A stretch of DNA of 64,000 bases from Sandaracinus sp. (GCA_002699025.1 PABA01000027.1:1-64000), one strand, 5' to 3'; positions 43,392 through 57,073 are shown, numbered from the stretch's first letter. Made by a program: numbers and translations. The notes: generated by a model not told the origin, from the sequence alone.

Positions 43392-44899
43392 TCCGCCGCT
43401 CCCTCGAGGTCGTCCTCGTCGCCGTCCGAGGCCATCACCCAGGTGTCCTTGCTGCCCCCGCCCTGGCTCGAGTTCACCACGTAGCTGCCCTCCCGGAGCG
43501 CCACGCGCGTCAGCCCGCCGGGGAGCGCCCAGATCTCCTTGCCGGTGATGATGTAGGGGCGGAGATCCACGCGCCGCGGCTGCGCCCCCTTCCGCGTCCA
43601 GGTCGGGCAGGTGCTCAGCTCGACCACCGGCTGGGCCACGTAGCCGCGCGGGTCGGCCTTCATCTGCGCCGCGAACTCGTCGCGCTCCTTCTTCGTCGAG
43701 CGCGGCCCGAAGAGCATGCCGTAGCCCCCCGAGGCGTCGACGGCCTTCACGACCATGTCGCCGAGGTGCGCGAGCACGTGCGAGAGGTGGCTCGGGTCGT
43801 GGCAGTGGTAGGTCTCGACCTGCTTCAGGATCGGATCCTCGCCGAGGTAGTAGCGGACGATCGCCGGCACGTAGGGGTACACGGCCTTGTCGTCGGCGCA
43901 GCCGTTGCCCGGCGCGTTCGCGAGGACGACGTTGCCCTTCGCGTAGGCCCGGATGAGCCCCGGCACGCCGAGGAGGCTGTCCTCGCGGAAGACCTCCGGG
44001 TCGAGGAAGTCGTCGTCGATGCGCCGGTAGACCACGTCGACGCGCTCGGGCCCGCGGGTCGTCTTCACGTAGACGCGGTCGTCGTGGACGAAGAGGTCCG
44101 AGCCCTGCACGAGCTCCGTGCCCATGCGCCGCGCGAGGAAGGTGTGCTCGAAGTAGGCGCTGTTGTACTGGCCGGGCGTGAGCACGACGACGCGCGCGTC
44201 GTCCCGGGCGAGGTCGCGGAGCGCCTGGACGAGCTGCTGCGGGTAGGCGTCGACGCTGCGCACGCGGACCTTCCCGAAGAGGCCCGGGAAGGTGCGCTTC
44301 ATGACCAGCCGGTTCTCGAGCACGTAGGAGACGCCGCTCGGCGTGCGGAGGTTGTCCTCGAGGACGAGGAAGTCGCCGTCGGGGCCGCGCACGAGGTCGA
44401 TGCCCGAGACGTGCGTCCAGGTGCCGCCGGGGGGCTGGATGCCGTGGAGCTTCGGGAGGTAGCCGCTCGAGCCGAGCACGACCTCCTTCGGGATGGCGCC
44501 GTCGCGGAAGATGCGCTGCTCGCCGTAGACGTCCGTGAGGAAGAGGTTCAGGGCGCGGACGCGCTGGGCGAGGCCCCGGTCGAGCTTGTCCCAGCGGCGG
44601 GCGCTGACCGGGCGCGGGATGAGGTCGAAGGGGAAGATCTTCTCGACGCCGCGGCTGTCCGAGTAGACGCGGAAGGTGATGCCCCCGCGGAGGAAGGCGC
44701 CGTCGGCGAGGCGCTGGCGGAGCTTGAGCTCGCTCGCGCCGACCGCCTCCAGGCGCCGGACGACCTCGGTCACGCCGCGGCGTGGCTTGCCGTCGGGCGT
44801 GAAGATCTCGTCGTAGGCGTTCGCGAGCGGGCGGTAGCCCTCGAAGATCGGCGCGTCCTTCCGATCGCGTTTTCGGGGGCGAGAGGAGGAGCGGGCCAC
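43388..44899 (-). CDS. Circularly permuted ATP-grasp ligase (DUF404/DUF407 type)
   Basis: The 503-residue protein starts at GTG 44899. Recognisable blocks are [19 protein letters not shown] at the N-terminus, [47 protein letters not shown] with the acidic ATP-grasp ligands, [19 protein letters not shown], and the Lys-rich nucleotide-binding part [21 protein letters not shown]-grasp enzymes join a carboxylate to an amine through an acyl-phosphate, so a peptide or amide product is expected. It heads an operon with alpha-E, divergent from the transglutaminase/DUF2126 operon by 224 bases. Confidence 0.92.
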
Positions 44900-45123
44900 G
44901 GGGCGGAGACGCTAGCACGCGTGTCGCGGCGGCGTCGCCGCAGAGTCGCGCGCCCGGGCCGACGTTACCGGGCTGAAATGGCCTCGACACACGCAGGACA
45001 CGCCGCGGCGCCAAGCCCCCGCGCGCGCCGCCTGGAGCGGCCCCGCGCCCCGCCCTCGGCGATTGATCCGGGCCCCCTTTCGCGGTTGACTCGGCCCGCC
45101 TCTCCTCGCCGCGAAAGCTCCCC

Positions 45124-48401
<3,278 letters not shown>

Positions 48402-48405
<4 letters not shown>

Positions 48406-50519
48406 AGGGCGGGCGCGAGGAGAGCGGGCTCGGCGGGGGCCTCGACAAGGCGCTGGCGAAGCACGACGCCCGGCTGCGCGAGCGGGGGCTCCGCGTCTGG
48501 CTCGGCGCCGAGCCGACCTTCACGGACCCACGCTCGACCGAGCCCGAGTGGATCGGCGCGGCGGAGGGGCCGACGAAGGCCGCCCGGGCGAAGCGGCTCT
48601 GGCGGCGGCTCGCGCGCCCCGGCGCCCTCGCGCTCCGCACGATCGGGCGCCAGTACCCGGACGAAGAGGCGCCGCGCTGGTCCTTCGGGCTCTGGGAGCG
48701 GCGCCACGGCGGGCCCGTCTGGAGCGGCCCGCCGGACCCGGCGCTGCGGCCCGAGGGGGCGCCGCCGCTGCGGGCCCCGGCGCCGGCGCGGCTCCGCGAC
48801 GTGCTCGCGGCGGCCCTCGAGGCGCAGGCCTTCGAGACCGACGACGCGCTGCCCCACCGGCTCGTGACCGGCGAGGTGGCGCTCGACGATCCGCGCTTGG
48901 GGCGCCCGCCCCTCGAGGGTCGCCCGGTGCCGCCCGCGGGGCTCCGCGACCCGCTGGCCGAGGAGGGCTGTCGGCTGGTCACGTTCGGGGAGGAGGAGGG
49001 CGCGACGGTCCTCGAGCTGCCGCGCTTCGAGGACGTCGACCTCTTCCTCGCCTTCCTCGAGGTGGTCGCCGGCGCCGCGCACGAGGCCGGCGTGGACGCG
49101 CTCGTCCTTCGAGGTCACGGCCCGCCGGTGAACGAGCGCGTGCGCTGGCAGACGATCACCCCGGACCCGGGTGTGATCGAGGTGAACATGGCGCCGGCGA
49201 AGGGCGTCGCGAGCTTCCACGCGGACACGGCGCGCATCCACGCGGCGGCCGAGGCGGAGGGGCTCGCGCCGACGCGGCGGCACTACAACGGCGCGCTCAC
49301 GGACTCGGGCGGCGGCGGCCACCTCACCTTCGGCGGACCGAGCCCGGACGCGAGCCCCTTCTTCCTCGAGCCGCGCCTCTTGCCGCGCCTGCTCGCCTAC
49401 CTGAACCAGCACCCGAGCCTGAGCTACTTCTTCGGCGCGCCCGCCATGGGCGGCTCGGGGCAGGCGCCGCGCCCCGACGAGGGCGCCCGCGAGCTCTTCC
49501 TCGAGCTCGAGCTCGCCCTCGAGCGCCTCGAGCGGGCCGAGGCGCCGAGCCCCGAGCTCCTCTGGGGGACGCTCGCGCCCTTCCTCTGCGATCGCTTCGG
49601 CAACACGCACCGGAGCGAGGTGAACGTGGAGAAGCTCTGGAACCCGTGGCTGCCGGGGCGCGGCAAGCTCGGCGTGATCGAGCTGCGCGCGCTGCGGCAG
49701 GCGCCGACGGCGCTCCACGCGACCGCGCGGGCGGTGCTCTTCCGCTCCGTGCTCGCGCGGCTGGCGAAGCTCCCCTTCCCGCTCGAGCTGAAGGACTGGG
49801 GCCACGAGCTGCACGACCGCTTCGCCCTGCCCTTCTTCCTGCGGGCGGACCTCGAGGCCGTGCTCCGCGACGTGGAGCAGGCGGGCTTCCCGGTGGAGCG
49901 GGGGCTGAAGGCGGAGCTGGTGGCGGACCCGCATCGGGTGGTCGGCGAGGTGGACCTCGGCGCGCCCGGGGAGGCGCCGCTCACGCTGACCGTGAAGCAG
50001 GCCGTCGAGTTCTGGCCCCTGGTCGGCGACCTCACGAAGCAGGGCGGCACGACGCGGCTCGTGGACTCGAGCGCGAAGCGGCTCGAGCTGCTCCTCCGCG
50101 GGGAAGGCGGGCGCGTGGGCCGGGCGCGGGTCGGCGTGCGCTTCGGCGACGCGCCCGGAGGCGGCCCGCGGATCTTCGGGCTGCCGATGGTGCAGGTGGA
50201 CGACGGCGAGCGGGAGGCGGTGGTCTTCGGGGGGCGCTACCGGACGTTCGTGCCGAACCCCGGGCTCCACCCGGACCTGCCGGCGCACGACCCGCTCGAG
50301 CTCGTGGTGGAGCAGGGGGGCCTCGCGTGGCGGGTGGCGCTCCACGGCTGGAAGCCCGGGGGCGGGGTCTACCCGGGGATCCCGGAGGACGACGCGGAGG
50401 CGGCCGCGCGGCGGATCGAGCGCTTCGTCGTGACGCCCCTCGAGGCGCCGCCGACGCAGGCCCCCGCGCCGCGGAGCGCGCTCACCCGCTACACCTTCGA
50501 TCTCCGGCGGCTCGCGTGA
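48402..50519 (+). CDS. Stand-alone DUF2126 protein, paralogue of the upstream C-terminal half
   Basis: The 705-residue protein starts at GTG 48402, overlapping the upstream stop (GTGA). It lacks the transglutaminase part but parallels the DUF2126 part of its neighbour block by block: [55 protein letters not shown] and [15 protein letters not shown]. Conservation of the Gly-His and NTHR motifs suggests it keeps amidoligase chemistry. Divergence in the first 250 residues fits a paralogue specialised for another substrate. It is followed by a coupled lipoprotein. Confidence 0.88.
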
Positions 50520-51106
50520 GGGGAGCGGGGGCGGCCGGCGGTCGCGGGGCTCGCCGCCGACGGAGCGCGAGCTGGGCGGCGCTGGCGCTGGGGCTGCTCG
50601 CCGCGTGCGGAGGCAAGAGCCGCGAGCACCGCCCCTCGCCCGACCGGGCCCACCTGCTCGACTGGCGCCGCGACGCCGAGCCGCGCGCGCACGGCCACCG
50701 GGCCGGCGACCCGCGCGGGCCGGAGGAGGAGCACGCGGGGACCTTCGAGTACGCCGAGGAGGGCCTCGCCTTCACCGTCGGCTGGGCGCTCCGGGCGCGC
50801 CCGCGGCGGGTCGTGCGCCGGCCGAACGAGGAGGTCGCCGAGCCCGTCGCCATGCCCGAGAGCGTGGGCGTCCCCGAGGCGCTCGAGCTCGAGCTCCGCG
50901 GCAACCCCGACGAGGCCTTCATCGTCGTGGCCTGCGACGACGCCCTCGCCTGGCCCACGGCGGAGGGGCGCGCCGCCGACGCGCTCGAGCTCCGCTGCGC
51001 CGTGCGCGTGCACCGCTTCGACGACGAGCGCTTCCCGGTGCACGACCTGGTCGCCCGCGGCGACGGCACGCTCGAGACCCGCCGCCGCGAGCACCCGACG
51101 CGCTGA
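50516..51106 (+). CDS. Lipoprotein, last gene of the transglutaminase/DUF2126 operon
   Basis: The GTG at 50516 overlaps the DUF2126 stop. The 196-residue protein has a lipoprotein signal, basic for residues 1-17, hydrophobic to [10 protein letters not shown], then mature residues from the Cys. The body is charged ([14 protein letters not shown]) with an Ig-like or beta-rich second half ([37 protein letters not shown]). No family is recognised. As part of this operon it might be the exported target or a carrier for the peptide modified by the ligases; that is speculation from position. Confidence 0.7.
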   Translation: MRGAGAAGGRGARRRRSASWAALALGLLAACGGKSREHRPSPDRAHLLDWRRDAEPRAHGHRAGDPRGPEEEHAGTFEYAEEGLAFTVGWALRARPRRVVRRPNEEVAEPVAMPESVGVPEALELELRGNPDEAFIVVACDDALAWPTAEGRAADALELRCAVRVHRFDDERFPVHDLVARGDGTLETRRREHPTR

Positions 51107-51114
51107 CACGCTCG

Positions 51115-51225
51115 CGCTGCGCTCGCGCGGCGCGCTCGCGGCTTTCCGCTTTCCGCCGTCCGCTCGCGCGGCGCGCTCGCGGCGGTCCGCTGTCCGCCGT
51201 CCGCTGTCCGTCGGCGGCGTTCGGC
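51115..51225. repeat. Inverted left flank of the minisatellite
   Basis: The segment reads GCTCGCGGCTTTCCGC then CCGTCCGCTGTCCGCCGTCC. It is the reverse complement of the ACGGACAGCGGACAGCGG and GCGGAAAGCCGCGAGC parts of the direct units at 51339-52104. Left flank and array could pair as long stems. Confidence 0.8.
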
Positions 51226-51338
51226 ATCACGGCTGAGGCCGCGTCCGCGGAGCGACCGGGCAGACGTCTCCGCCGCGGCGCGCTCACGGCCGTGCACCAG
51301 CATCGACTGGCGTCACGCGTCGATGCCGCGTGCGCCGA

Positions 51339-52104
51339 GCGACTGCCCGCCTCCTCCGCGAACGCGGCCCCCTCCGCAGCACGTCGCGCCGCCGCACGGA
51401 CGGCGGACGGCGGAAAGCCTCGAGCGCGCAGCGCGAGCGTGACGCGACGGCCCGCCTCCCCCGCGAACGCGGCCCCCTCCGCCGCACGTCGCGCCGCCCC
51501 ACGGACGGCGGACAGCGGACGGCATAAAGCCGCGAGCGCGCAGCGCGAGCGAACCGCGACGGCCCGCCTCCTCCGCGAACACGGCCCCCTCCGCCGCACG
51601 TCGCGCCGCCCCACGGACAGCGGACAGCGGAAAGCCGCGAGCGCAACGCGCGAGCGAAACGCGACGGACCGCCTCCTCCGCGAACGCGGCCCCCTCCGCC
51701 GCACGTCGCGCCGCCCACGGACGGCGGACAGCGCACGGCAGAAAGCCGCGAGCGCGCAGCGCGAGCGCATCGCGACGGCCCGCCTCCTCCGCGAACGCGG
51801 CCCCCCTCCGCCGCACGTCGCGCCGCCCCCACGGACAGCGGACAGCGGACGGCGGAAAGCCGCGAGCGCAAAGCGCGAGCGAAACGCGACGGCCCGCCTC
51901 CCCCGCGAACGCGGCCCCCTCCGCCGCACGTCGCGCCGCCCCACGGACGGCGGACAGCGGACGGCGGAAAGCCGCGAGCGAAACGCGACGGACCGCCTCC
52001 TCCGCGAACGCGGCCCCCTCCGCCGCACGTCGCGCCGCCCCACGGACAGCGGACAGCGGACGGCGGAAAGCCGCGAGCGCGCAGCGCGAGCGCAGCGCGG
52101 GCGC
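51339..52104. repeat. Minisatellite: seven direct units of about 93-120 bp
   Basis: Each unit contains CGCCTCCTCCGCGAACGCGG (or the CCC variant), CCCCCTCCGCCGCACGTCGC, then CGGACAGCGG/CGGACGGCGG copies, GAAAGCCGCGAGCG and GCGCAGCGCGAGCG. Units start near 51348, 51450, 51567, 51671, 51781, 51896 and 51990. Small indels vary unit length. The array ends directly at the wrbA stop. Frames through it are broken by the indels, so I treat it as non-coding. Confidence 0.9.
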
Positions 52105-52701
52105 CTACGCGAGCTTCGCGGCGAACTTCGCGATGCGCTCGCCGAGGTACTTCGCGTGCGCGAGGTCCTGCTCGCTCGGCGGGTTCCCCTCCTGGCCGGT
52201 GGTCACGCTCGGGCCGTAGGGGTTGCCGCCGGCGGCGAAGACGCTCTGATCCGTGTAGCCGGGCGTCACGATGTAGCCGCCGAAGTGGAAGATGCTCGTG
52301 TAGAGGTTGAGCAGCGTCGCCTCCTGGCCGCCGTGCGGGTTCATGGCGCTCGTGAAGCCGGCGTAGGCCTTGTCGGCGAGCTTGCCCTGGAACCAGACGC
52401 CGCCGAGCGTGTCGATGAACTGCTTGAGCTGGGCGGCCACGTTGCCGAAGCGCGTCGGGCTGCCGAAGACGACGGCGTCGGCCCAGACCAGGTCGTCGGG
52501 CGTCGCGCGGGGCGCGTCCTTCGTCTTCTCCACGAAGGCTCGCCAGGCCTCGTTGGAGTCGATGGCGGCGTCGGGGGCCGTCTCCTCCACGAGCCGGAGG
52601 CGCACCTCGGCGCCGGCCGCGCTCGCTCCCTCGCCGACGGCCTGGGCGAGGGCGTGGTTGGTCCCGGTGGACGAGTAGTAGACGACGGCGACGTTGGGCA
52701 T
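52105..52701 (-). CDS. wrbA: NAD(P)H:quinone oxidoreductase, WrbA type
   Basis: The 198-residue flavodoxin-like protein has VVYYSSTGTNHALAQAV at the FMN phosphate loop, GSPTRFGNVAAQLKQFIDTLGG in the middle and NPYGPSVTTGQEGNPPSE near the C-terminus, the WrbA signature. The enzyme reduces quinones by two electrons with FMN. AGGAG lies a few bases upstream of ATG 52701. It is divergent from the NIDO-domain protein. The minisatellite touches its 3' end. Confidence 0.94.
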   Translation of the reverse strand: MPNVAVVYYSSTGTNHALAQAVGEGASAAGAEVRLRLVEETAPDAAIDSNEAWRAFVEKTKDAPRATPDDLVWADAVVFGSPTRFGNVAAQLKQFIDTLGGVWFQGKLADKAYAGFTSAMNPHGGQEATLLNLYTSIFHFGGYIVTPGYTDQSVFAAGGNPYGPSVTTGQEGNPPSEQDLAHAKYLGERIAKFAAKLA

Positions 52702-52994
52702 GGGGGCTCTCCTTCTTCGGGTTCGGGGCGAACGTAGAGAGAGCCGCGGCTCCTCGAAAGGGCGCCGCGCGGGAACGGATCGTTGCGTCCGAGGACGCGA
52801 CCGGAGGCGGGGCCGAACGCCACACCGCCGCCCGGATCCGGCTCGAAGATGCGGCTGGTTCGAAGCGTCGCGAAGCACACATCGTTGACGTCGACATGTG
52901 CGATCCCGCACTCTGGGACTTCGGGCGTCACGACCCGGCGGACGTCCCTCCCCCGCGCCGACCCTGGCGCGCTCGCCGGGTGCGGTTGGATGGC

Positions 52995-54722
52995 ATGCGC
53001 AGCGGTACCCTCACGCGCCGGCTCGGCTCGGCAGCGTTCCTCGTCTCGTTCTCCCTCGGCCTGGCCGCGTCCGCCGCGGCCCAGGCGCCGCTCATCGACG
53101 GCTTCGGGGGCACCGTCGACTACGGCGACGACTGCCTGAGCCCGAACGACGACGGCTCCTCGGCGGCGATCGACCTCACGCCCGCCTTCCCCGCGGGCCT
53201 GCGCTTCTTCGACCGCACGCACACCACCGCCTACGTCAACACGAACGGCAACATCACCTTCAGCGGCCCCCTGAGCACGTTCACGCCGCGCGCCTTCCCG
53301 GTCGCCGATCAGCCGATGATCGCGCCCTACTGGGGCGACGTGGACATCCGCCGCACGGGTGGCTCGTGCATGGGCAGCGCCGGCCGCACCTGCACGGTCT
53401 GCGCCCCCTGCCACGACCCGAGCGAGAACGGCGTCTGGTGGACGCTCGAGCCCGGGCGCATGGTCGTGACCTGGGATCGGGTCGGCTACTACTCCTGCAA
53501 CAACGATCGGCGCATGAGCTTCCAGCTCATCCTCACGGCCGTGCCGGGCTGCGGCGGCGTCGACGGCGACTTCGACGTGGAGTTCCGCTACAACCGCTGC
53601 GAGTGGGAGACCGGCGACGCCTCCGGCGGCACGGACGGCTTCGGCGGGACCGAGGCCCAGGCGGGCTTCGACGCGGGCAACGAGATGGACTTCGTCGCCA
53701 TCATGGGCTCGCGCGAGGCGGGCATCGCGAACCGCCTCTGCATGGAGTCGAACGTCGGCGAGACCGGCATCTGGCGCTTCCAGATCCGCGGCGGCACGGT
53801 CGTCTGCCCCGACGCCGGCATGGCCTGCGACACCGGCATGGAGGGCGTCTGCGGCGAGGGGCGCACGAACTGCGTCGGCGCCGGGACCGAGTGCCAGCCG
53901 ATCCTGACGGCGAGCGACGAGCGCTGCGACGCGCTCGACAACGACTGCGACGGGAGCACCGACGAGGGCGACGCGCTCTGCCCGGGCGCCACCGCCATCT
54001 GCGACCGCGGCGTCTGCGTGGACGTCTGCTTCGAGGGCGGCTGCGGCGAGGGCGAGGTCTGCTCGGCGGACGGTCGCTGCGTGGACGCGGCCTGCGAGGA
54101 CGTGACCTGCGGCGAGGGCGAGCGCTGCGTCGGCGGGAGCTGCGTCGGCGCCTGTGACGGCGTGAGCTGCCCGCGCGGCCAGGAGTGCCAGGGCGGCCGC
54201 TGCGTCGACGTGTGCGAGCGCCTCTCCTGCGATCCGGAGTGCCAGGTGTGCAGCGAAGGCGCCTGCGTGGGGCGCTGCGAGCTCACCGGCTGCGAGGAGG
54301 GCGAGGTCTGCCAGGACGACGGCCACTGCGTGGACGCGGGCTGCGCCTCCATGACCTGCCCGGACGGGAGCGTCTGCGAGGCCGGGAGCTGCATCGACGC
54401 CTGCGAGGGCGCGGTCTGCCCCATGGGCGAGAGCTGCGTCGCCGGCGAGTGCGTGCGCATGGCGGAGCCGCCCCCCGGGGAGACCGACGCCGGCCCGTCG
54501 ATGGGCACGGACGCGGGCATGCCGACCGAGACCGACGGAGGCTCGCCGACCGAGACCGACGCGGGCTCGACGACGGGCGAGGAGGACGCCGGTCGGACGG
54601 TGCCCGGCTCCGGGGACGGCGCGGGCTGCGCATGCCGGACGCCCACGGGCGAGGGCGGGCCGATGTCGGCCGGGCTGCTGCTGGTCACGCTCGGCGCGCT
54701 CCTCCGCCGCCGACGCGGCTGA
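52995..54722 (+). CDS. NIDO-domain cysteine-rich surface protein with MYXO-CTERM-like tail
   Basis: The 575-residue protein has a signal peptide ending about residue 26 (FSLGLAASAAAQA). A NIDO-like domain follows (30-250; YVNTNGNITFSGPLSTF, MIAPYWGDVDIRRTG). Next is a MopE-type motif CDALDNDCDGSTDEGD, then a dozen short Cys-pair units (CGEGERCVGGSCVGAC type), an acidic DAG/ETD linker, and a tail reading GCACRT, a hydrophobic helix and RRRRG. This Cys - helix - Arg end is like MYXO-CTERM, a sorting tag of myxobacteria. The protein should sit on the cell surface. Start: ATG 52995 follows an in-frame TTG. Confidence 0.87.
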   Translation: MRSGTLTRRLGSAAFLVSFSLGLAASAAAQAPLIDGFGGTVDYGDDCLSPNDDGSSAAIDLTPAFPAGLRFFDRTHTTAYVNTNGNITFSGPLSTFTPRAFPVADQPMIAPYWGDVDIRRTGGSCMGSAGRTCTVCAPCHDPSENGVWWTLEPGRMVVTWDRVGYYSCNNDRRMSFQLILTAVPGCGGVDGDFDVEFRYNRCEWETGDASGGTDGFGGTEAQAGFDAGNEMDFVAIMGSREAGIANRLCMESNVGETGIWRFQIRGGTVVCPDAGMACDTGMEGVCGEGRTNCVGAGTECQPILTASDERCDALDNDCDGSTDEGDALCPGATAICDRGVCVDVCFEGGCGEGEVCSADGRCVDAACEDVTCGEGERCVGGSCVGACDGVSCPRGQECQGGRCVDVCERLSCDPECQVCSEGACVGRCELTGCEEGEVCQDDGHCVDAGCASMTCPDGSVCEAGSCIDACEGAVCPMGESCVAGECVRMAEPPPGETDAGPSMGTDAGMPTETDGGSPTETDAGSTTGEEDAGRTVPGSGDGAGCACRTPTGEGGPMSAGLLLVTLGALLRRRRG

Positions 54723-54734
54723 GCGAGGCGCGCT

Positions 54735-54773
54735 CCCACCGCGGCGGCCCGGAGCCGGGCCCGCCGCGGTGGG
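54735..54773 (+). terminator. Long GC hairpin terminator after the NIDO protein gene
   Basis: CCCACCGCGGCGGCCCGG at 54735-54752 pairs with 54755-54773 apart from one bulged C, around an AG loop. It begins 12 bases beyond the stop codon. There is no T-run. Confidence 0.75.
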
Positions 54774-54982
54774 GCGTGAACCCATCCCGTCGCCCGCACG
54801 CGCCGGCCGCTCCGAGCCCGTCGCGCGGGGGCACGAACCGGTCCCGAGCCCGGACGCCCGAGTCGGGCGTGAGCCATGTCTCTGCAGGAGGGAGACCGGG
54901 GGCGCGGGGTCGGCGCACCCTGCGGGCGGAGTCCGGGGGGAGGCGGGCGGCCCGAGGCGCCGCCGGGGTAGGCTCCCTGCCC

Positions 54983-56254
54983 ATGACCGACTCGCCTCGC
55001 TTCGACGTCGACGCCTGCCGCGGCGCCTTCCCGCAGCTCGCGGACGGGATCGCCTACTTCGAGAACGCCGGCGGCAGCTACGTGCCCTCGCCGGTCCTCG
55101 ACGCCATGGACGCCTTCCTCCGCTCCTCGCAGGTGCAGCCGAGCTGGAGCTTCGCGAGCAGCCGGAAGGCGCGCGAGCGCGTCGACGCGGGCATCGCCGC
55201 CCTCGCCGCGCTCACGGGGGCGGAGCCGGACGAGCTGGTCCTCGGGCACTCGACGACGGTGAACGTGCTCGTCCTCGCGCAGGCGCTCCGGCCGACCTGG
55301 GAGGAGGGGGACGTCGTCATCGTGACCAACCAGGACCACGAGGCGAACGGCGGCGCCTGGCGGCGGCTCGCGGCGAGCGGCATCGAGGTGCGCGAGTGGA
55401 AGGTCGATCCCTCGACCGGCGAGCTCGACCCGGCGGAGCTCGCGCGGCTCCTCGAGGGGGCGCGCGGCAAGGCCCGGCTCGTGGCCTTCCCGCAGGTCTC
55501 GAACGTCGTCGGCTCGCTGAACGACGTGGGCGCGTGGACGGCGATGGCGCACGAGGCGGGCGCCCAGGTCTGCGTGGACGGCGTGGCCTACGCGCCGCAC
55601 CGTCTGATCGACGTGAAGGGGTGGGGCGTCGACTGGTACGTCTTCAGCGCCTACAAGGTCTACGGGCCGCACCTCGGGGTGATGGTCGGCCGGCGCGAGG
55701 CCATCGCGGCGGCGGCGAACGCGAACCACTACTTCCACGCCGAGAACGTCCCCGCGAAGCTGAACCCGGGGGGCATGCAGTACGAGGCGGTGGCGGCCTG
55801 CGCGGGCATCGGCGCCTACCTCGACGCGGTCTGGGCGGACAGCTTCGCCGCGCCCGAGGGGACGGCGACCCTGCCCGATCCGCGCACGCGCCATGCCGAC
55901 GTCTTCGATCTCTTCGCGGCGCAGGAGGAGGCCATCGCGACGCGCGTGGTCGACTACCTCGCCACGCGCTCGGACGTGCGGCTGATCGGCCGCGCCACCG
56001 GCGAGCGGAGCGCGCGCATGCCGACGATCGCGTTCCACCCCGAGAAGGTCGCGCCGAAGGTCCTCGCCGAGCGCCTCGCCGAGGAGGGCGTCGCCATCGG
56101 CGCGAGCCACTTCTACGCGCCGCGGGTGCTCGAGGCGATGGGCCTCGATCCGGAGCGCGGTGTGGCGCGCATCAGCGCCGTGCACACGAACACGCTCGAG
56201 GAGGTCGAGCGACTCCTCGGCGCGCTCGAGCGCGCGCTGGAGACGCCGGCGTGA
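54983..56254 (+). CDS. Aminotransferase class V / cysteine desulfurase-like PLP protein
   Basis: The 423-residue PLP enzyme has YFENAGGSYVPSPVLDAM at the N-terminus, NQDHEANGGAWRRL with His119 stacking on PLP, VDGVAYAPHRLIDVKGWGVD with the cofactor Asp, and the Schiff-base Lys225 in FSAYKVYGPH. It matches the group of cysteine-desulfurase-like proteins. The usual catalytic Cys loop of NifS/IscS is not obvious, so true desulfurase activity is uncertain; an amino-acid lyase or isomerase is possible. The lipoprotein gene that follows is coupled by GTGA. Confidence 0.88.
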   Translation: MTDSPRFDVDACRGAFPQLADGIAYFENAGGSYVPSPVLDAMDAFLRSSQVQPSWSFASSRKARERVDAGIAALAALTGAEPDELVLGHSTTVNVLVLAQALRPTWEEGDVVIVTNQDHEANGGAWRRLAASGIEVREWKVDPSTGELDPAELARLLEGARGKARLVAFPQVSNVVGSLNDVGAWTAMAHEAGAQVCVDGVAYAPHRLIDVKGWGVDWYVFSAYKVYGPHLGVMVGRREAIAAAANANHYFHAENVPAKLNPGGMQYEAVAACAGIGAYLDAVWADSFAAPEGTATLPDPRTRHADVFDLFAAQEEAIATRVVDYLATRSDVRLIGRATGERSARMPTIAFHPEKVAPKVLAERLAEEGVAIGASHFYAPRVLEAMGLDPERGVARISAVHTNTLEEVERLLGALERALETPA

Positions 56255-56796
56255 GCGCGCTCCGGCTCGGCGCGCTGGCCGCCCTGCTCGCCTTCGCCGC
56301 CTGCGACGAGGAGGAGGCCGTGCCGTCCGGGGCAGCCGCGGCGGCGGAGCACCGGGGCGGGGCGCCCCCCTGCGCGCGCGACGAGGACTGCGTGGTGGTC
56401 GACGTCTTCTGCGGGGGTCGATCGGTCGAGCACCGCTCCGTCGCCGAGGAGGTGCGCGCGCGCTACGGCGAGGAGGCCGCCGTCTCCAACTGCGCGCGGA
56501 GCCCGTGGGCGCCCCCCGAGCGGCTCCAGGCCTACTGCGCGCCGAGCCACTACTGCGCGATGGACGAGATCGTCTGGCCGGGCTTCCGCGCGTGCGAGCC
56601 CGAGGACGCCTGCGCGGCGCTGCTCGACCCGTGCCGGGGCTGGATCGCGGTCCGCGCCGACCGGCTCGAGGAGGCGCGCGCGACCATCGCCTCGGAGGAG
56701 CGAGGGGAGCGGTGCGGCGATCGCGGCGCCCGCCTCGCGGGGGATCGGGGCGCCGACGAAGCGGCCCCCGCGTGTGTGCGCGGCTACTGCCAGTAG
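56251..56796 (+). CDS. Small cysteine-rich lipoprotein
   Basis: The GTG at 56251 overlaps the PLP-enzyme stop. The 181-residue product has a lipoprotein signal ending LLAFAAC, an acidic stretch, and eleven further cysteines, several in CARDEDCVVVDVFCGG and CEPEDACAALLDPC. It probably forms disulfides in the periplasm or on the surface. I do not recognise the family. Confidence 0.7.
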   Translation: MSALRLGALAALLAFAACDEEEAVPSGAAAAAEHRGGAPPCARDEDCVVVDVFCGGRSVEHRSVAEEVRARYGEEAAVSNCARSPWAPPERLQAYCAPSHYCAMDEIVWPGFRACEPEDACAALLDPCRGWIAVRADRLEEARATIASEERGERCGDRGARLAGDRGADEAAPACVRGYCQ

Positions 56797-57024
56797 GGGC
56801 CGCCCGCTCCCACTGGGTCCAGCTGGCGTTCGCGCTTCCGCGGCGGCCCGCGGTCGAGGCGGCGGTTCCACTCCCGCGGCGGCTCGCGGGGCCGGCGTTC
56901 GCGCTCCCTCTGGGTCCCGCTGGCGTGTGCGCTCCCGCGGCGGCCCGCGGTCGAGGCGGCGGCTGCACGCCGCGGCTCGCGGGGGCCGGCGCCCGGGCCG
57001 TTCGACCGGGCGACGGAACGGCGA

Positions 57025-57052
57025 GCGCCGGACCCCCGAAGGAGCCCGGCGC
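57025..57052 (-). terminator. Hairpin terminator of the 13-repeat Cys-rich gene
   Basis: A 7-bp stem, GCGCCGG and CCGGCGC, encloses a loop containing CCCCCGAAGGAG. It lies 22 bases past the stop of the minus-strand gene. The loop core and the following GCGCGTTCAT match the terminator at 63437-63468. Confidence 0.65.
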
Positions 57053-57073
57053 CCGCGCGTTCATGGCTGCGGC

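Noticed and set aside
51339-52104. Possible CRISPR array
   Set aside because: Units are 93-120 bp with repeat sequence throughout, no constant short repeat with unique spacers, and no cas genes nearby.
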